Below the pieces are notes generated by a model. That model was not told the origin of the DNA, did no database searches, and saw only the letters and a list, made by a program, of their open reading frames with translations. Below, in pieces: positions 19,309-27,653 of a DNA stretch of 64,000 nucleotides; position 1 is the stretch's first letter, and each line of letters starts with the position of its first letter. Source of the DNA: Pannonibacter sp051860505 (GTDB lineage Bacteria > Pseudomonadota > Alphaproteobacteria > Rhizobiales > Stappiaceae); NCBI RefSeq assembly GCF_051860505.1, contig NZ_JBHYDX010000003.1:62001-126000 (forward strand). Reading direction: 5' to 3'. The position numbers and the translations under genes were made by a program.

Positions 19309-19757
19309 CCGTTCTCTACATCGACGCAGACGCCTGTCCGGTGAAGGAAGAAGCCGCTAGGGTCGGCGTTCGCCATGGCCTGCGCATCGTCTTTGTATCG
19401 AATTCCTGGATGCGGCTGCCGGATGAGCCCGGCGTTGAACGCGTGATCGTACCCGGCGGCCTCGATCAGGCCGATGACTGGATCGCTGAAGCTGTTGTGC
19501 CGGGGGATGTGGTGGTGACCGGCGACGTTCCGCTCGCCGCGCGCTGCGTCAAGGCCGGCGCGGATGTGCTTGGCTCCACCGGAAAGCCGTTTCACGATGT
19601 CGGCATGGCGCTGGCCATGCGCGATCTGAAGACGCAACTGCGCGAGGCGGGCCAGATCCGCGAGAGCGGCCCTGCCTTCTCCAAGCTCGACCGCTCGCGC
19701 TTTCTGCAGGCTCTCGAAAGCATGGTACGCGCTGCCCGCCGCAAGTCGGCAGGCTAA
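19305..19757 (+). CDS. YaiI/YqxD family protein (UPF0178, DUF188)
   Basis: A 150-residue protein of the DUF188 family, recognised from LYIDADACPVK at the N terminus and VVTGDVPLAARC and DVGMALAMRDL further on. The conserved acidic residues (DADACP, TGD) resemble a PIN-like nuclease active site, but the family has no settled function. ATG 19305 overlaps the stop of the flavoprotein gene, so it is the second gene of a two-gene operon. Length is typical. Confidence 0.92.
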   Translation: MTVLYIDADACPVKEEAARVGVRHGLRIVFVSNSWMRLPDEPGVERVIVPGGLDQADDWIAEAVVPGDVVVTGDVPLAARCVKAGADVLGSTGKPFHDVGMALAMRDLKTQLREAGQIRESGPAFSKLDRSRFLQALESMVRAARRKSAG

Positions 19758-19928
19758 TTCCGGGGCAAGGGCTTGCCAAAGCTGAAGGCCCCGCCGGTGA
19801 GGGCGAGGCCTTTCGGTGGCGGTTCGGCCGCCTGGGCTGTGTTCCGGGACTTCAAAACCGGTCCCGGTCGCTGAAAAGACGCATTGAAACGCTTGCTGAA
19901 AATGTCTGCTTGAAAGGGCTTGTGCCAG

Positions 19929-20294
19929 TTACTGGCAGAAGACGTGACGGCCGCTGTGGGTCCGGAAGTAGCCGGTGCGCGGATCGAACGAGCGATAGCG
20001 CGAGCTGCAGTAGCGGTACCATTCCGGGGTCCACGGAGCCGGGCGGTAGTAGACCGGCGCCGGAGCGACATAGCCGGGAGCCGGGGCCATGTACATCGGT
20101 GCCGGAGCGGCATAGGACGGGGCGGCGAGTGCGGAGCCGATGACAGCCCCGGCGATCAGGCCGCCGGCAACGGCGGCGCCCGTGCCCCAGCCGTGATGGC
20201 GGCGATGGCCAGCTTCGGCGGATCCTGCAGCAACGACCAGAAGGCCGGCTGTGAGGGTCAGGGCGGCGGCTGTCTTCATCATAGTATTCGACAT
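19929..20294 (-). CDS. BA14K family protein
   Basis: A 121-residue secreted or surface protein. There is a signal peptide (residues 1-28, cleavage after SAEA), then a Gly/Ala segment AAVAGGLIAGAVIGSALAA that may be a membrane or oligomerisation helix, a Pro/Ala/Tyr-rich spacer (APAPMYMAPAPGYVAPAPVY), and the BA14K domain with WYRYCSSRYRSFDPRTGYF and RHVFC. The domain is named after a Brucella lectin-like immunogenic protein and is largely restricted to Hyphomicrobiales, which helps place the organism. The gene is monocistronic; a CRP-like site lies about 120 bases upstream. Confidence 0.9.
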   Translation of the reverse strand: MSNTMMKTAAALTLTAGLLVVAAGSAEAGHRRHHGWGTGAAVAGGLIAGAVIGSALAAPSYAAPAPMYMAPAPGYVAPAPVYYRPAPWTPEWYRYCSSRYRSFDPRTGYFRTHSGRHVFCQ

Positions 20295-20412
20295 GATGGT
20301 GTTCCTTCTGCTTGACTGTTCATCCGACTGGTCTTGCGAGGAGAGGCCTTCGCCCGTGTTGTTATGTCCTCGTTTCGATGTGACCTAAGGTAACAGCTTC
20401 CCAAATTGCAGA

Positions 20413-20428
20413 TGTGACCCCTGTCACG
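20413..20428. promoter_or_regulatory. CRP/FNR-like inverted repeat upstream of the BA14K gene
   Basis: TGTGA-CCCCTG-TCACG matches the CRP consensus TGTGA-N6-TCACA with one mismatch. It is centred about 125 bases upstream of the BA14K start. It is a candidate site for a CRP/FNR-family regulator; sequence match only. Confidence 0.4.
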
Positions 20429-20538
20429 ATCTGACGGCTTTTGCAGAAGGGGGGTGAGTTGGCAAAGAGCCCCGCCCAGAAGTCGGGCTCAGTGCCAGGC
20501 CGTTGGTCGTCTTCATGGCGGCGGTGAACTTGTTCCGT

Positions 20539-20704
20539 GTCGCCCCGGGCGCAGCGAAGCGAAGACCCGGGGTCTACTCATTCGCAGAGCGACCGTGTGT
20601 CCGATTATGCGGAAGCTGCCTGCAAGAGAGCCGGCACATCGAATGGAAGCAGAGGCTCTGCAAGCGAGTAGGCCCCGGCTCGCGCTTCGCTTGGCCGGGT
20701 GACG
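20539..20704. repeat. Palindromic intergenic repeat, family B, copy 1
   Basis: A 166-base element with inverted ends: left CGCCCCGGGCGCAGCGAAGCG, right CGCTTCGCTTGGCCGGGTGA. Two other copies lie at 46286-46413 and 58005-58187 with the same ends and more variable centres. It occupies most of the 495-base gap 20295-20789 between the BA14K gene and the aminotransferase; the rest holds the CRP-like site and a terminator. Confidence 0.85.
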
Positions 20705-20721
20705 CCGAAGGGATCGTCAGC

Positions 20722-20755
20722 AAAAGGCAACCCCGCCAGAAACCTGGCGGGGTTG
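20722..20755 (-). terminator. Rho-independent terminator of the SpuC-like gene
   Basis: Perfect 12-bp stem CAACCCCGCCAG / CTGGCGGGGTTG with a 4-base loop (20728-20755). Read on the minus strand it is followed by CCTTTTGC, and it lies 34 bases after the aminotransferase stop. Confidence 0.85.
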
Positions 20756-20789
20756 ATATGTTCAAGTCTTTCGGCAATCGATGCCGGTC

Positions 20790-22181
20790 TCAGATCATGC
20801 CGCGGCGCTTCAGTTCGGCGTGGGTGTCGTCGAGGGTCTTCTTGGCGGTTGCGACCAGGAGATCGGCCTCGTCATGGGTCAGCACCAGCGGCGGCGAGAT
20901 GATCATGCTGTCGCGGACGGCGCGCATGATCAGCCCGTTGCCGAAGGAAATGTCGCGGCACAGCGTGCCGACGGTGCCGGTATCGGGGAAGGCCTTCTTG
21001 CGGTTGCCTTTCTCCGGGACCAGTTCCAGGGCGCCGATAAGTCCGGTCATGCGGGCCTCACCCACCAGCGGATGCTCGCCGAGTGCGCGCCAGCGCGCCT
21101 GCAGATAGGGGCCGATGTCGTCCGCCACACGCTGGACCAGGTTTTCGCGCTGGATGATTTCCAGGTTGGCCAGTGCTGCGGCAGCGCAGGCCGGATGACC
21201 CGAGTAGGTGTAGCCGTGATAGAACTCGCCGCCCTTGTCGATGACGCCGGCTGCCACCTTGTCGGAGACCAGCACCCCGCCCATCGGCAGGTAACCTGAG
21301 GTCAGGCCCTTGGCGATGGCCATCAGATCGGGCTCGATGCCGAAGAAATCGGAGCCGAACCAGGTGCCGAGCCGGCCGAAGCCGCAGATCACCTCATCAG
21401 CCACGAACAGGATGTCGCGTTCCTTCAGGATCCGGGACACTTCGGGCCAGTAGGTCTCCGGCGGAATGATGACGCCACCAGCCCCCTGGATCGGCTCGGC
21501 AATGAACGCGGCGATCTTGTCTTCGCCATATTGGTCAATCGCCTTTTCCAGTTCCCGCGCCGCCCAGATGCCGAACTCGGCAGGGCTCATGTCACCGCCT
21601 TCGCCGAACCAGTAGGGCTGCGGAATGTGGCGCACACCGGGGACAGGAAGGTCACCCTGCTCGTGCATCGCCTTCATGCCGCCAAGGCTGGTGCCGGCCA
21701 GGGTCGAGCCGTGATAGCCGTTCCAGCGGCCGATGATGATTTTTTTCTCAGGCTTGCCCATCTGGTCCCAGTAGAAGCGGACCATGCGGAAGATGGTGTC
21801 ATTGGCCTCGGAACCGGAGGAACAGAAGAAGGTCCGGTTGAACTGCGGCGGAGAGATTTCCGCGAGCTTTTCCGCCAGTGCGATCACAGGCGGATGCGAG
21901 GTCTTGAAGAAGGTGTTGTAGTAGGACAGTTCGCCCATCTGCCGGTGCACCGCATCGGCGATTTCCTCGCGGCCATGGCCAACCTGGGCGCACCAGAGCC
22001 CGGCCATGCCGTCGAGGATCCGGTTGCCGTCGGAATCCGTCAGCCACACGCCCTTGGCAGATGTGATGATCCGGCTGCCTTCCGCGTTCAGCGCCTTTGT
22101 GTCGGTGAACGGGTGGAAGTGATGCGCCGCGTCCAGCGCGCGCAGCTGCGCGGTCGGATAGCGATTGGAAACAGCCGTCAT
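20790..22181 (-). CDS. spuC: Class III aminotransferase, putrescine-pyruvate aminotransferase-like
   Basis: A PLP enzyme of 463 residues moving an amino group from a diamine to pyruvate or 2-oxoglutarate. Class III motifs are visible: CSSGSEANDTIFRMVR, NGYHGST, the aspartate of LFVADEVICGFGR, and the PLP lysine in AIAKGLTSGYLPMGG. The opening LDAAHHFHPFTD is typical of SpuC and related putrescine/omega-amino-acid aminotransferases. ATG 22181 follows CTGGAG; longer reading upstream runs into the preceding gene. It lies 53 bases after a gamma-glutamylpolyamine synthetase gene and close to potFGHI, so polyamine catabolism is the likely role. A beta-alanine or taurine aminotransferase cannot be excluded. 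Confidence 0.85.
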   Translation of the reverse strand: MTAVSNRYPTAQLRALDAAHHFHPFTDTKALNAEGSRIITSAKGVWLTDSDGNRILDGMAGLWCAQVGHGREEIADAVHRQMGELSYYNTFFKTSHPPVIALAEKLAEISPPQFNRTFFCSSGSEANDTIFRMVRFYWDQMGKPEKKIIIGRWNGYHGSTLAGTSLGGMKAMHEQGDLPVPGVRHIPQPYWFGEGGDMSPAEFGIWAARELEKAIDQYGEDKIAAFIAEPIQGAGGVIIPPETYWPEVSRILKERDILFVADEVICGFGRLGTWFGSDFFGIEPDLMAIAKGLTSGYLPMGGVLVSDKVAAGVIDKGGEFYHGYTYSGHPACAAAALANLEIIQRENLVQRVADDIGPYLQARWRALGEHPLVGEARMTGLIGALELVPEKGNRKKAFPDTGTVGTLCRDISFGNGLIMRAVRDSMIISPPLVLTHDEADLLVATAKKTLDDTHAELKRRGMI

Positions 22182-22234
22182 GATGGGCTCCAGGTCAGGG
22201 GTTGGGGCGCGGGAGCATGTCCCGCGCCGGTTGG

Positions 22235-23629
22235 TCAGACGTTGAGCAGCAGGTATTCCCGTTCCCAGGGGCTGATCACCGACATGAAGGTCTCGAACTC
22301 TTCCTGCTTGATCGCGCGGTACGTGGCGAAGAACTTTTCGCCAAACACCTCGATCAGTTCCTCGCATTCCTCGAACAGGGCCAGGGCCTCCATCAGGCCG
22401 CGTGGCAGCGACTGCTGGATGTTGCTGGCATCCGACATGCGCGGCTCGTCCGGCTGCAGCTTGTTCTCGATGCCGAGATAGCCGCAGGCGAGCGAGGCGG
22501 CGATGGCCAGATACGGGTTTGCATCCGAACCCGGCACGCGGTTCTCAAGGCGCCGGGCATTCGGCTTGGAATAGGGCACGCGCAGGCCGACGGTGCGGTT
22601 GTCATAGCCCCAGAACACGTTCACCGGCGCCGCCGTGCTGCGCGAGAAGCGGCGGTAGGAGTTGACGAAGGGCGCCATGATGCAGGTGACATGCGGCAGG
22701 TACTTCTGGTGTCCGGCGATAAAGGACAGGAACTCGGATGTTGCCTCACCATCCTTGTTCGAGAAAATGTTCTCGCCCGTCTCGATGTCGGTCACTGACT
22801 GGTGGATGTGCATGGCCGAGCCCGGCTGGTTCGACATCGGCTTGGCCATGAACGTCGCGTACATGTCATGGCGCAGCGCGGCCTCGCGAATGGTGCGCTT
22901 GAACAGGAACACCTGGTCAGCCAGTTCCAGCGGATGGCCGTGACGCAGGTTGATCTCCATCTGCGCCGCGCCTTCCTCGTGGATCAGCGTGTCGATCTCG
23001 AGGCCCTGCTTTTCCGACAGGTCGTAGATGTCGTCGATGAGATCGTCGAATTCGTTCAGGGCCGAGATCGAATAGGACTGGCGACCCGCTTCCGGGCGTC
23101 CGGAGCGGCCCGTCGGCGGCTCCAGCGGATAATCCGGATCGGTGTTCGGCCTGACCAGATAGAACTCGATTTCCGGTGCGACAACGGGGCTCCAGCCCTT
23201 TTCCTCATAGAGGGCCAGGACGCGTTTCAGGACGTTACGCGGCGCGGTTTCCACCGGAATGCCGTCACGGGTGTAGGCGTCGTGAATCAGCTGCGCGGTC
23301 GGGTCGGTCTCCCACGGCACGGTGGTCAGGGTCGAGTAGTCGGGCCGGAAATAGAGGTCACCGTCAATCGGATTGTGCTGGAACCGGTCGTCGTCTTCCG
23401 GATAGTCGCCGGAAATGGTCTGGGCGAAGATGGACGACGGCATTGTCATGACCGGACCGGACAGGAACTTCTGGGTCGGCATCATCTTGCCGCGTGCCAC
23501 GCCGGCAAGGTCCGGGACAATGCACTCGATGTCCTCGATCCCGCGTTCGGAAAGCCACATCTGCGCGGTTTCCATATCCGCCACCCCGCGTAGGCTGGTC
23601 AGGGTCGGGACTTTCTTCTTCTTGCTCAC
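22235..23629 (-). CDS. Glutamine synthetase family protein, gamma-glutamylputrescine synthetase-like (copy 1)
   Basis: A 464-residue GS-fold ligase of the PuuA/SpuB type, expected to join glutamate to putrescine or a related amine with ATP. ATP- and metal-binding blocks are visible: APEIEFYLV, the GS-like AAQMEINLRHG, FMAKPMSNQPGSAMHIHQS and NRTVGLRVPYSKPNARRLENRVPGSDANPY (in parts). Start chosen at GTG 23629 because AGGAG lies just upstream with 7-base spacing, while the longer ATG-initiated frame adds 37 unfamiliar residues. It precedes spuC on the same strand. A large palindrome (23794-23816) lies upstream in its control region. Confidence 0.87.
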   Translation of the reverse strand: MSKKKKVPTLTSLRGVADMETAQMWLSERGIEDIECIVPDLAGVARGKMMPTQKFLSGPVMTMPSSIFAQTISGDYPEDDDRFQHNPIDGDLYFRPDYSTLTTVPWETDPTAQLIHDAYTRDGIPVETAPRNVLKRVLALYEEKGWSPVVAPEIEFYLVRPNTDPDYPLEPPTGRSGRPEAGRQSYSISALNEFDDLIDDIYDLSEKQGLEIDTLIHEEGAAQMEINLRHGHPLELADQVFLFKRTIREAALRHDMYATFMAKPMSNQPGSAMHIHQSVTDIETGENIFSNKDGEATSEFLSFIAGHQKYLPHVTCIMAPFVNSYRRFSRSTAAPVNVFWGYDNRTVGLRVPYSKPNARRLENRVPGSDANPYLAIAASLACGYLGIENKLQPDEPRMSDASNIQQSLPRGLMEALALFEECEELIEVFGEKFFATYRAIKQEEFETFMSVISPWEREYLLLNV

Positions 23630-23793
23630 GGGTAGGCTCCTGAAAAGGCGTGTTCCGGTCCGCAGGCTCCTTGTCAGGGGCCACATCGGAGGCTGCCGCA
23701 TCTTGCGCCGGTCGGCCGCGCCGTCAAGGCGCGCTGCCACCGGAACTGTGCAAGGGCTGCCGCCTGCCGCGCGGGCCGAAGCGTTCCTTCAGG

Positions 23794-23816
23794 CTGATTT
23801 TGTGATCACAAATCAG
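23794..23816. promoter_or_regulatory. Long palindrome with GTGATCAC core (candidate GntR operator 1)
   Basis: CTGATT(T)TGTGATCACAAATCAG is a nearly perfect 23-base palindrome (one extra T in the left arm). It overlaps the gntR stop codon and lies about 165 bases upstream of the minus-strand GS-like gene. Its core GTGATCAC recurs at 24735-24742 in the other control region of this locus. FCD-type GntR regulators bind short palindromes of this style, so it is a candidate operator. Confidence 0.55.
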
Positions 23817-24601
23817 AGTTCGTCAATCCCCTTCTGCGCCAAAGGGAGCTTCCGGGATTGCTCCGGCAGGGGCGCTGGGCCGGGAGTGGCCCGTTCGAGG
23901 AAGCTCATGCCTTCGCGGATGTCAGCGCGAATGGCGGTCGCAAAGGCCTCAGCATCCCGCCCCCGGATCGCCCGGATGGCTTCCTTGTGGTGATCTATGA
24001 GGATCGCGGTGCCGACCCGGCCATAGACCGTGCGCATATAGGGCGAGAACTGCAGCCACAGGCTTTCGACAAGGGGCAGCAACACGAGGGAGCGCGCTGC
24101 TGAATAGATCCGGAAGTGAAAGGCATGGTTGAGGCGCAGATACGCTTCCGGGTCGCCGGTGGCAATACTGACGTCCATCTTAAGATCGATCTCCTCCAAC
24201 TCGCGCGCGGCTGTCCTGTCAAGGAACGGCAAGGCCCGAACAGCCAATTCCGGTTCCAGCAACACGCGAGCGGTCAGGATCTCGGCAAAGCGGCCTTCGG
24301 TCATTTCGGGCACCTGGACGCGCCCGCTCGGCTTCAGATACAGGGCATTTTCGGCTGCAAGGCGCTGGATCGCTTCGCGCACGGGCATCGGGCTGACGCC
24401 AAGCTCCTGCGCCAGTCCGCGCAGCGTGACGGCCTTTCCAGGGATGAAGCGGCCGGTGAGAAGGGCGGTCCTGAGGCTCTGTTCCACGTGGTCGCGGGCG
24501 AGGCGCCGCGAGGGGGAGGATGCCCCGGCAGAGGCGGCGGGGGCAGGGCCACGGGCAGGGTCACTGGTAGGGTCGGGGGGCTGGCTTGCGGCAGCGGACA
24601 T
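23813..24601 (-). CDS. GntR family transcriptional regulator, FCD (FadR/VanR) subfamily
   Basis: A 262-residue regulator. After a Pro/Ala-rich N-terminal tail (about 30 residues) comes a winged helix-turn-helix with VTLRGLAQELGVSPMPVREAIQRL, then an all-helical FCD ligand domain with the metal-site type histidines in LNHAFHFRIYSAA and IDHHKEAIRAI. It lies between two divergent GS-like genes and next to a polyamine transporter, so it probably senses a polyamine or gamma-glutamyl intermediate; the ligand is inference. AGGACC precedes ATG 24601. Repression of its own and neighbouring genes through the GTGATCAC sites is likely. Confidence 0.88.
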   Translation of the reverse strand: MSAAASQPPDPTSDPARGPAPAASAGASSPSRRLARDHVEQSLRTALLTGRFIPGKAVTLRGLAQELGVSPMPVREAIQRLAAENALYLKPSGRVQVPEMTEGRFAEILTARVLLEPELAVRALPFLDRTAARELEEIDLKMDVSIATGDPEAYLRLNHAFHFRIYSAARSLVLLPLVESLWLQFSPYMRTVYGRVGTAILIDHHKEAIRAIRGRDAEAFATAIRADIREGMSFLERATPGPAPLPEQSRKLPLAQKGIDEL

Positions 24602-24715
24602 GGGGCAAGGTCCTGAGGTTTCGGTCGGTGCGGCGGGTGCCGGAGCGCCGGGTCTTTGATGCAAGGCGGCTGTTCTGCCAGATCGCGGCGCAGCATCGAA
24701 CTGTGTTCCGCTTCC

Positions 24716-24770
24716 TTGACAGCCATTCCCAGACGTGATCACATTTTGGTCGGTTTCGCAATTATCGAAA
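24716..24770. promoter_or_regulatory. Divergent gntR/GS control region with second GTGATCAC site
   Basis: The 235-base gap between gntR and the second GS gene holds GTGATCAC at 24735-24742, the same core as in the site at 23801. TTGACA occurs at 24716-24721, placing the palindrome near where a plus-strand -10 box would fall, though no good -10 is seen. Another perfect inverted repeat, TTTCG-N7-CGAAA, lies at 24754-24770. Confidence 0.45.
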
Positions 24771-24836
24771 GCGCCGCAGCAACACCGGTCCCGTCGGGAA
24801 CGGTCCGTGCTTCGGGCAGCCCTAAGGAGAGCCGAC

Positions 24837-26222
24837 ATGCAAACAGTCCCCCGCCAGACCTGGGTTCGCCCGGCCGACGAGGGCTGGGAAGAGGTGCTGG
24901 AAAGCTTCCTCGCCGAACATCCGGACATTGATACGTTCGAAGTCATCCTGCCCGATACCAATGGCGTGCTGCGTGGCAAATGGTTGCCCGGCAATGCCAT
25001 CCGCAAAGTTTTCGAGGAAGGCGTTGCGTTGCCTTTCGCCCTGTTCGGTCTTGATGTCTGGGGCCGCGAGGTCGAGGAGACCGGCCTGCACATCGAGACC
25101 GGTGACATGGACGGCGTCTGCTGGCCGATCGCCCGGACACTCAAGATCGTGCCCTGGACCGAGCGCAAGACGGCGCAGGTGTTGATGCACATGTATGACC
25201 GCGCCGGCAGCCCGTTCCTGATCGATCCGCGCCACGTCCTTGCCCGCATGACAGACAAGCTCGCCGAACATGGGCTGTCGGGCACGTCGGCCTTCGAGAT
25301 GGAGTTCTATCTGTTCGAGGAGAGCGACAGTGACTGGAGCGGCCCGCCGAAGCCGGTGTTCTCCACGCATCTGGGGCCGGCGCGCCAGAACATGTATGCT
25401 CTGTCGGATCTGGAATCGCTGATGCCGCTGGTCGACGAGATCCGCGCCGGCGCGGAGTTGCAGGGGATCCTTGCAGATGCCGCCGTCTCGGAAGCAGCTC
25501 CCGGCCAGTTCGAGCTCAACCTGCACCATCGCAATGACCCGCTGATGGCTGCTGACGATGCTGTCCTGCTGCGCCGGCTGGTGGCTGGCGTGGCGCGCAA
25601 GCACAAGCTGAAGGCGTCCTTCATGGCCAAGCCTTTTGCGGAATGGCCCGGAAGCGGCATGCATGTGCACGTGTCCATGGAGGACGCGACCGGCAACATC
25701 TTCGCCGACCCGGTGCATGGCGAGACACGGCTGTTGCATGCGATCGCCGGCCTGATCGACACCATGCCGCAGTCGCTGTTGCTTTACATCTGCTCGTTCA
25801 ACGGGTTTCGCCGCATGCAGCCGGGCTCCTATGCCCCGACCTCGATCTGCTGGGGCTATGACAACCGCTCCGTCGCCTTGCGGGTCCCGGCCAGCAAGCC
25901 GTCGGCCTCCCGCATCGAGCACCGGATTGCCGGCGCCGACGCCAATCCGTATCTGGTGTTGACCGGAGTGCTCGCGGGCATGCTTGAGGGGATCAAGGCC
26001 CAGGCTGAGCCGCCCCCACCGGTGGAAGGCAATGCCTATGAGAAGGGCTTCAAGCGTCTGACCCCGTGGATGGATGAGGCGATTGATGCCTTCGTGGCTT
26101 CCGAGCGCATGAAGGAGGCTGTGGGCGCGCATATGCACAAGGTGCTCAGTGACATCAAGCGCGAGGAACTCAACGCGTTTGGCCGCGAAATTTCGTCACT
26201 TGAGCGCCAGACGTATCTTTGA
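24837..26222 (+). CDS. Glutamine synthetase family protein, gamma-glutamylpolyamine synthetase-like (copy 2)
   Basis: A 461-residue GS-fold ligase, paralogous to the product of the gene at 22235 but clearly diverged (for example PGQFELNLHHRN, FMAKPFAEWPGSGMHVHVS and NRSVALRVPASKPSASRIEHR in parts). ATG 24837 follows TAAGGAGA at ideal spacing. Orientation is toward potFGHI. Having two such enzymes suggests different amine substrates (for example putrescine and spermidine or ethanolamine) or separate regulation; which is which cannot be read from sequence. True nitrogen-assimilation GS is unlikely, because the adenylylation loop tyrosine motif of GlnA is not evident. Confidence 0.87.
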   Translation: MQTVPRQTWVRPADEGWEEVLESFLAEHPDIDTFEVILPDTNGVLRGKWLPGNAIRKVFEEGVALPFALFGLDVWGREVEETGLHIETGDMDGVCWPIARTLKIVPWTERKTAQVLMHMYDRAGSPFLIDPRHVLARMTDKLAEHGLSGTSAFEMEFYLFEESDSDWSGPPKPVFSTHLGPARQNMYALSDLESLMPLVDEIRAGAELQGILADAAVSEAAPGQFELNLHHRNDPLMAADDAVLLRRLVAGVARKHKLKASFMAKPFAEWPGSGMHVHVSMEDATGNIFADPVHGETRLLHAIAGLIDTMPQSLLLYICSFNGFRRMQPGSYAPTSICWGYDNRSVALRVPASKPSASRIEHRIAGADANPYLVLTGVLAGMLEGIKAQAEPPPPVEGNAYEKGFKRLTPWMDEAIDAFVASERMKEAVGAHMHKVLSDIKREELNAFGREISSLERQTYL

Positions 26223-26446
26223 CGGAACGTTTTGAACAAGGGAAGGGCCGGGCGTGCCTGAAAAAACATCACGGCCCCTCCAACCAACTGTTGAGCCTGC
26301 AGGAATTCGCTTTTAGTCTCAGCTTCGGATGTCGCATCTGTGTCGCTGAAACTGGACCTAAGGACGTTGAAAAGAGTCTGCCGGGATCTGCGGCGCGAGG
26401 GGCTGGCGATCGTCAACCAGACAGGTGTGGAGTGGAGACGAGAAGC

Positions 26447-27535
26447 ATGTTGAAGACTTTTCTCATGGGCGCTGCGGCGCTTGCAGTCATCGCGGGCCCT
26501 GCGCTCGCTCAGGAACGTGTTGTAAACGTATACAACTGGTCCGATTACATTGATGATGCGATCCTTGAGGACTTCACCAAGGAAACCGGCATCAAGGTGA
26601 ACTATTCGGTCTTCGACAGCAACGAGATGCTGGAGACCAAGCTGCTTGCCGGTGGCACGGGCTATGACGTCGTCGTCCCGACCGGCACCTTCCTCGGCCG
26701 CCAGATCCAGGCCGGCGTGTTCCAGAAGCTGGACAAGTCCAAGCTGACCAACAGCAAGCACATGTGGAAGGAAATCGAAGCCCGCCTGTCGAAATATGAC
26801 CCGGGCAACGAATACGCCATTAACTACATGTGGGGCACGACCGGCATCGGCTACAACGTCGAGAAGATCAAGGAGCGCATGCCGGATGCGCCGGTCAACT
26901 CCTGGGACATGTTCTTCAAGCCGGAAGTCGTGTCGAAATTCGCCGATTGCGGCATTTTCGTTCTCGACACGCCGGAGGAAATCATCCCGGCAGCGCTGAA
27001 CTATCTCGGCCTTGATCCGGACAGCAACAACGCCGAGGACATCGAGAAGGCCGGCGAACTGCTGGTGTCGATCAAGCCGTATATCCGCAAGTTTCATTCC
27101 TCGGAGTACATCAACGCTCTGGCGAACGGTGACATCTGCATGGCTGTCGGCTGGTCCGGTGACATCCTCCAGGCGCGTGACCGCGCTGCGGAGGCCAACA
27201 ACGGCGTGACCGTGCAGTACACCATTCCGCAAGAAGGTGCGCTGATGTGGTTCGACAACATGGCGATCCCGGCTGACGCCAAGAACGTCGCCGAGGCGCA
27301 TGAGTTCCTCAACTACATCATGCGTCCGGAAGTGGCTGCTAAGGCCTCCAACTTCGTGTTCTACGCCAATGGCAACAAGGATAGCCAGGCGCTGCTGAAC
27401 AAGGAAGTCTTCGAGGATACAGCGATTTATCCGGACGAGACCACCGTGCAGAAGCTCTACACGGTCTCGACCAAGGACGCGAAACTGAACCGGGTTCAGA
27501 ACCGCGTCTGGACGAAGGTCAAGAGCGGAAGCTGA
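26447..27535 (+). CDS. potF: Polyamine (putrescine) ABC transporter substrate-binding protein
   Basis: A 362-residue periplasmic binding protein of the PotD/PotF family. The signal peptide covers residues 1-21 (cleavage after ALA). The mature protein starts ERVVNVYNWSDYIDDAILEDF, with the WSDY that contacts polyamines in PotF, and later MWGTTGIGYN and VGWSGDI. ATG 26447 follows GTGGAG. It is first of a potFGHI operon that lies next to polyamine-catabolic genes. A perfect 10-bp hairpin directly after the stop may protect this message and keep it more abundant than the downstream genes. Confidence 0.93.
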   Translation: MLKTFLMGAAALAVIAGPALAQERVVNVYNWSDYIDDAILEDFTKETGIKVNYSVFDSNEMLETKLLAGGTGYDVVVPTGTFLGRQIQAGVFQKLDKSKLTNSKHMWKEIEARLSKYDPGNEYAINYMWGTTGIGYNVEKIKERMPDAPVNSWDMFFKPEVVSKFADCGIFVLDTPEEIIPAALNYLGLDPDSNNAEDIEKAGELLVSIKPYIRKFHSSEYINALANGDICMAVGWSGDILQARDRAAEANNGVTVQYTIPQEGALMWFDNMAIPADAKNVAEAHEFLNYIMRPEVAAKASNFVFYANGNKDSQALLNKEVFEDTAIYPDETTVQKLYTVSTKDAKLNRVQNRVWTKVKSGS

Positions 27536-27541
27536 CCTAGC

Positions 27542-27566
27542 GCGGGCCCGGTCAAACCGGGCCCGC
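27542..27566 (+). terminator. Intercistronic hairpin between potF and potG
   Basis: Perfect 10-bp stem GCGGGCCCGG / CCGGGCCCGC with loop TCAAA, 6 bases after the potF stop and without a T run. It is more likely to be a message-stabilising or partial-termination hairpin than a full terminator, since potGHI lies directly downstream. Confidence 0.65.
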
Positions 27567-27653
27567 TCACATCAGGGGGCGCCGCGGCACGGGTGGACGG
27601 CTCGCCATTGGCGAGCAGCCGGAGCCGCTGGCGGGTTTGCGAGGGGATGGATT

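Noticed and set aside
20503..21108. Plus-strand open frame across the repeat and aminotransferase end
   Set aside because: It runs through a repeat and a terminator and then antisense to the aminotransferase gene.
24837..26222. GS copy 2 as the main nitrogen-assimilation glutamine synthetase
   Set aside because: Context and motifs fit the PuuA-like group and the GlnA adenylylation motif is not evident.
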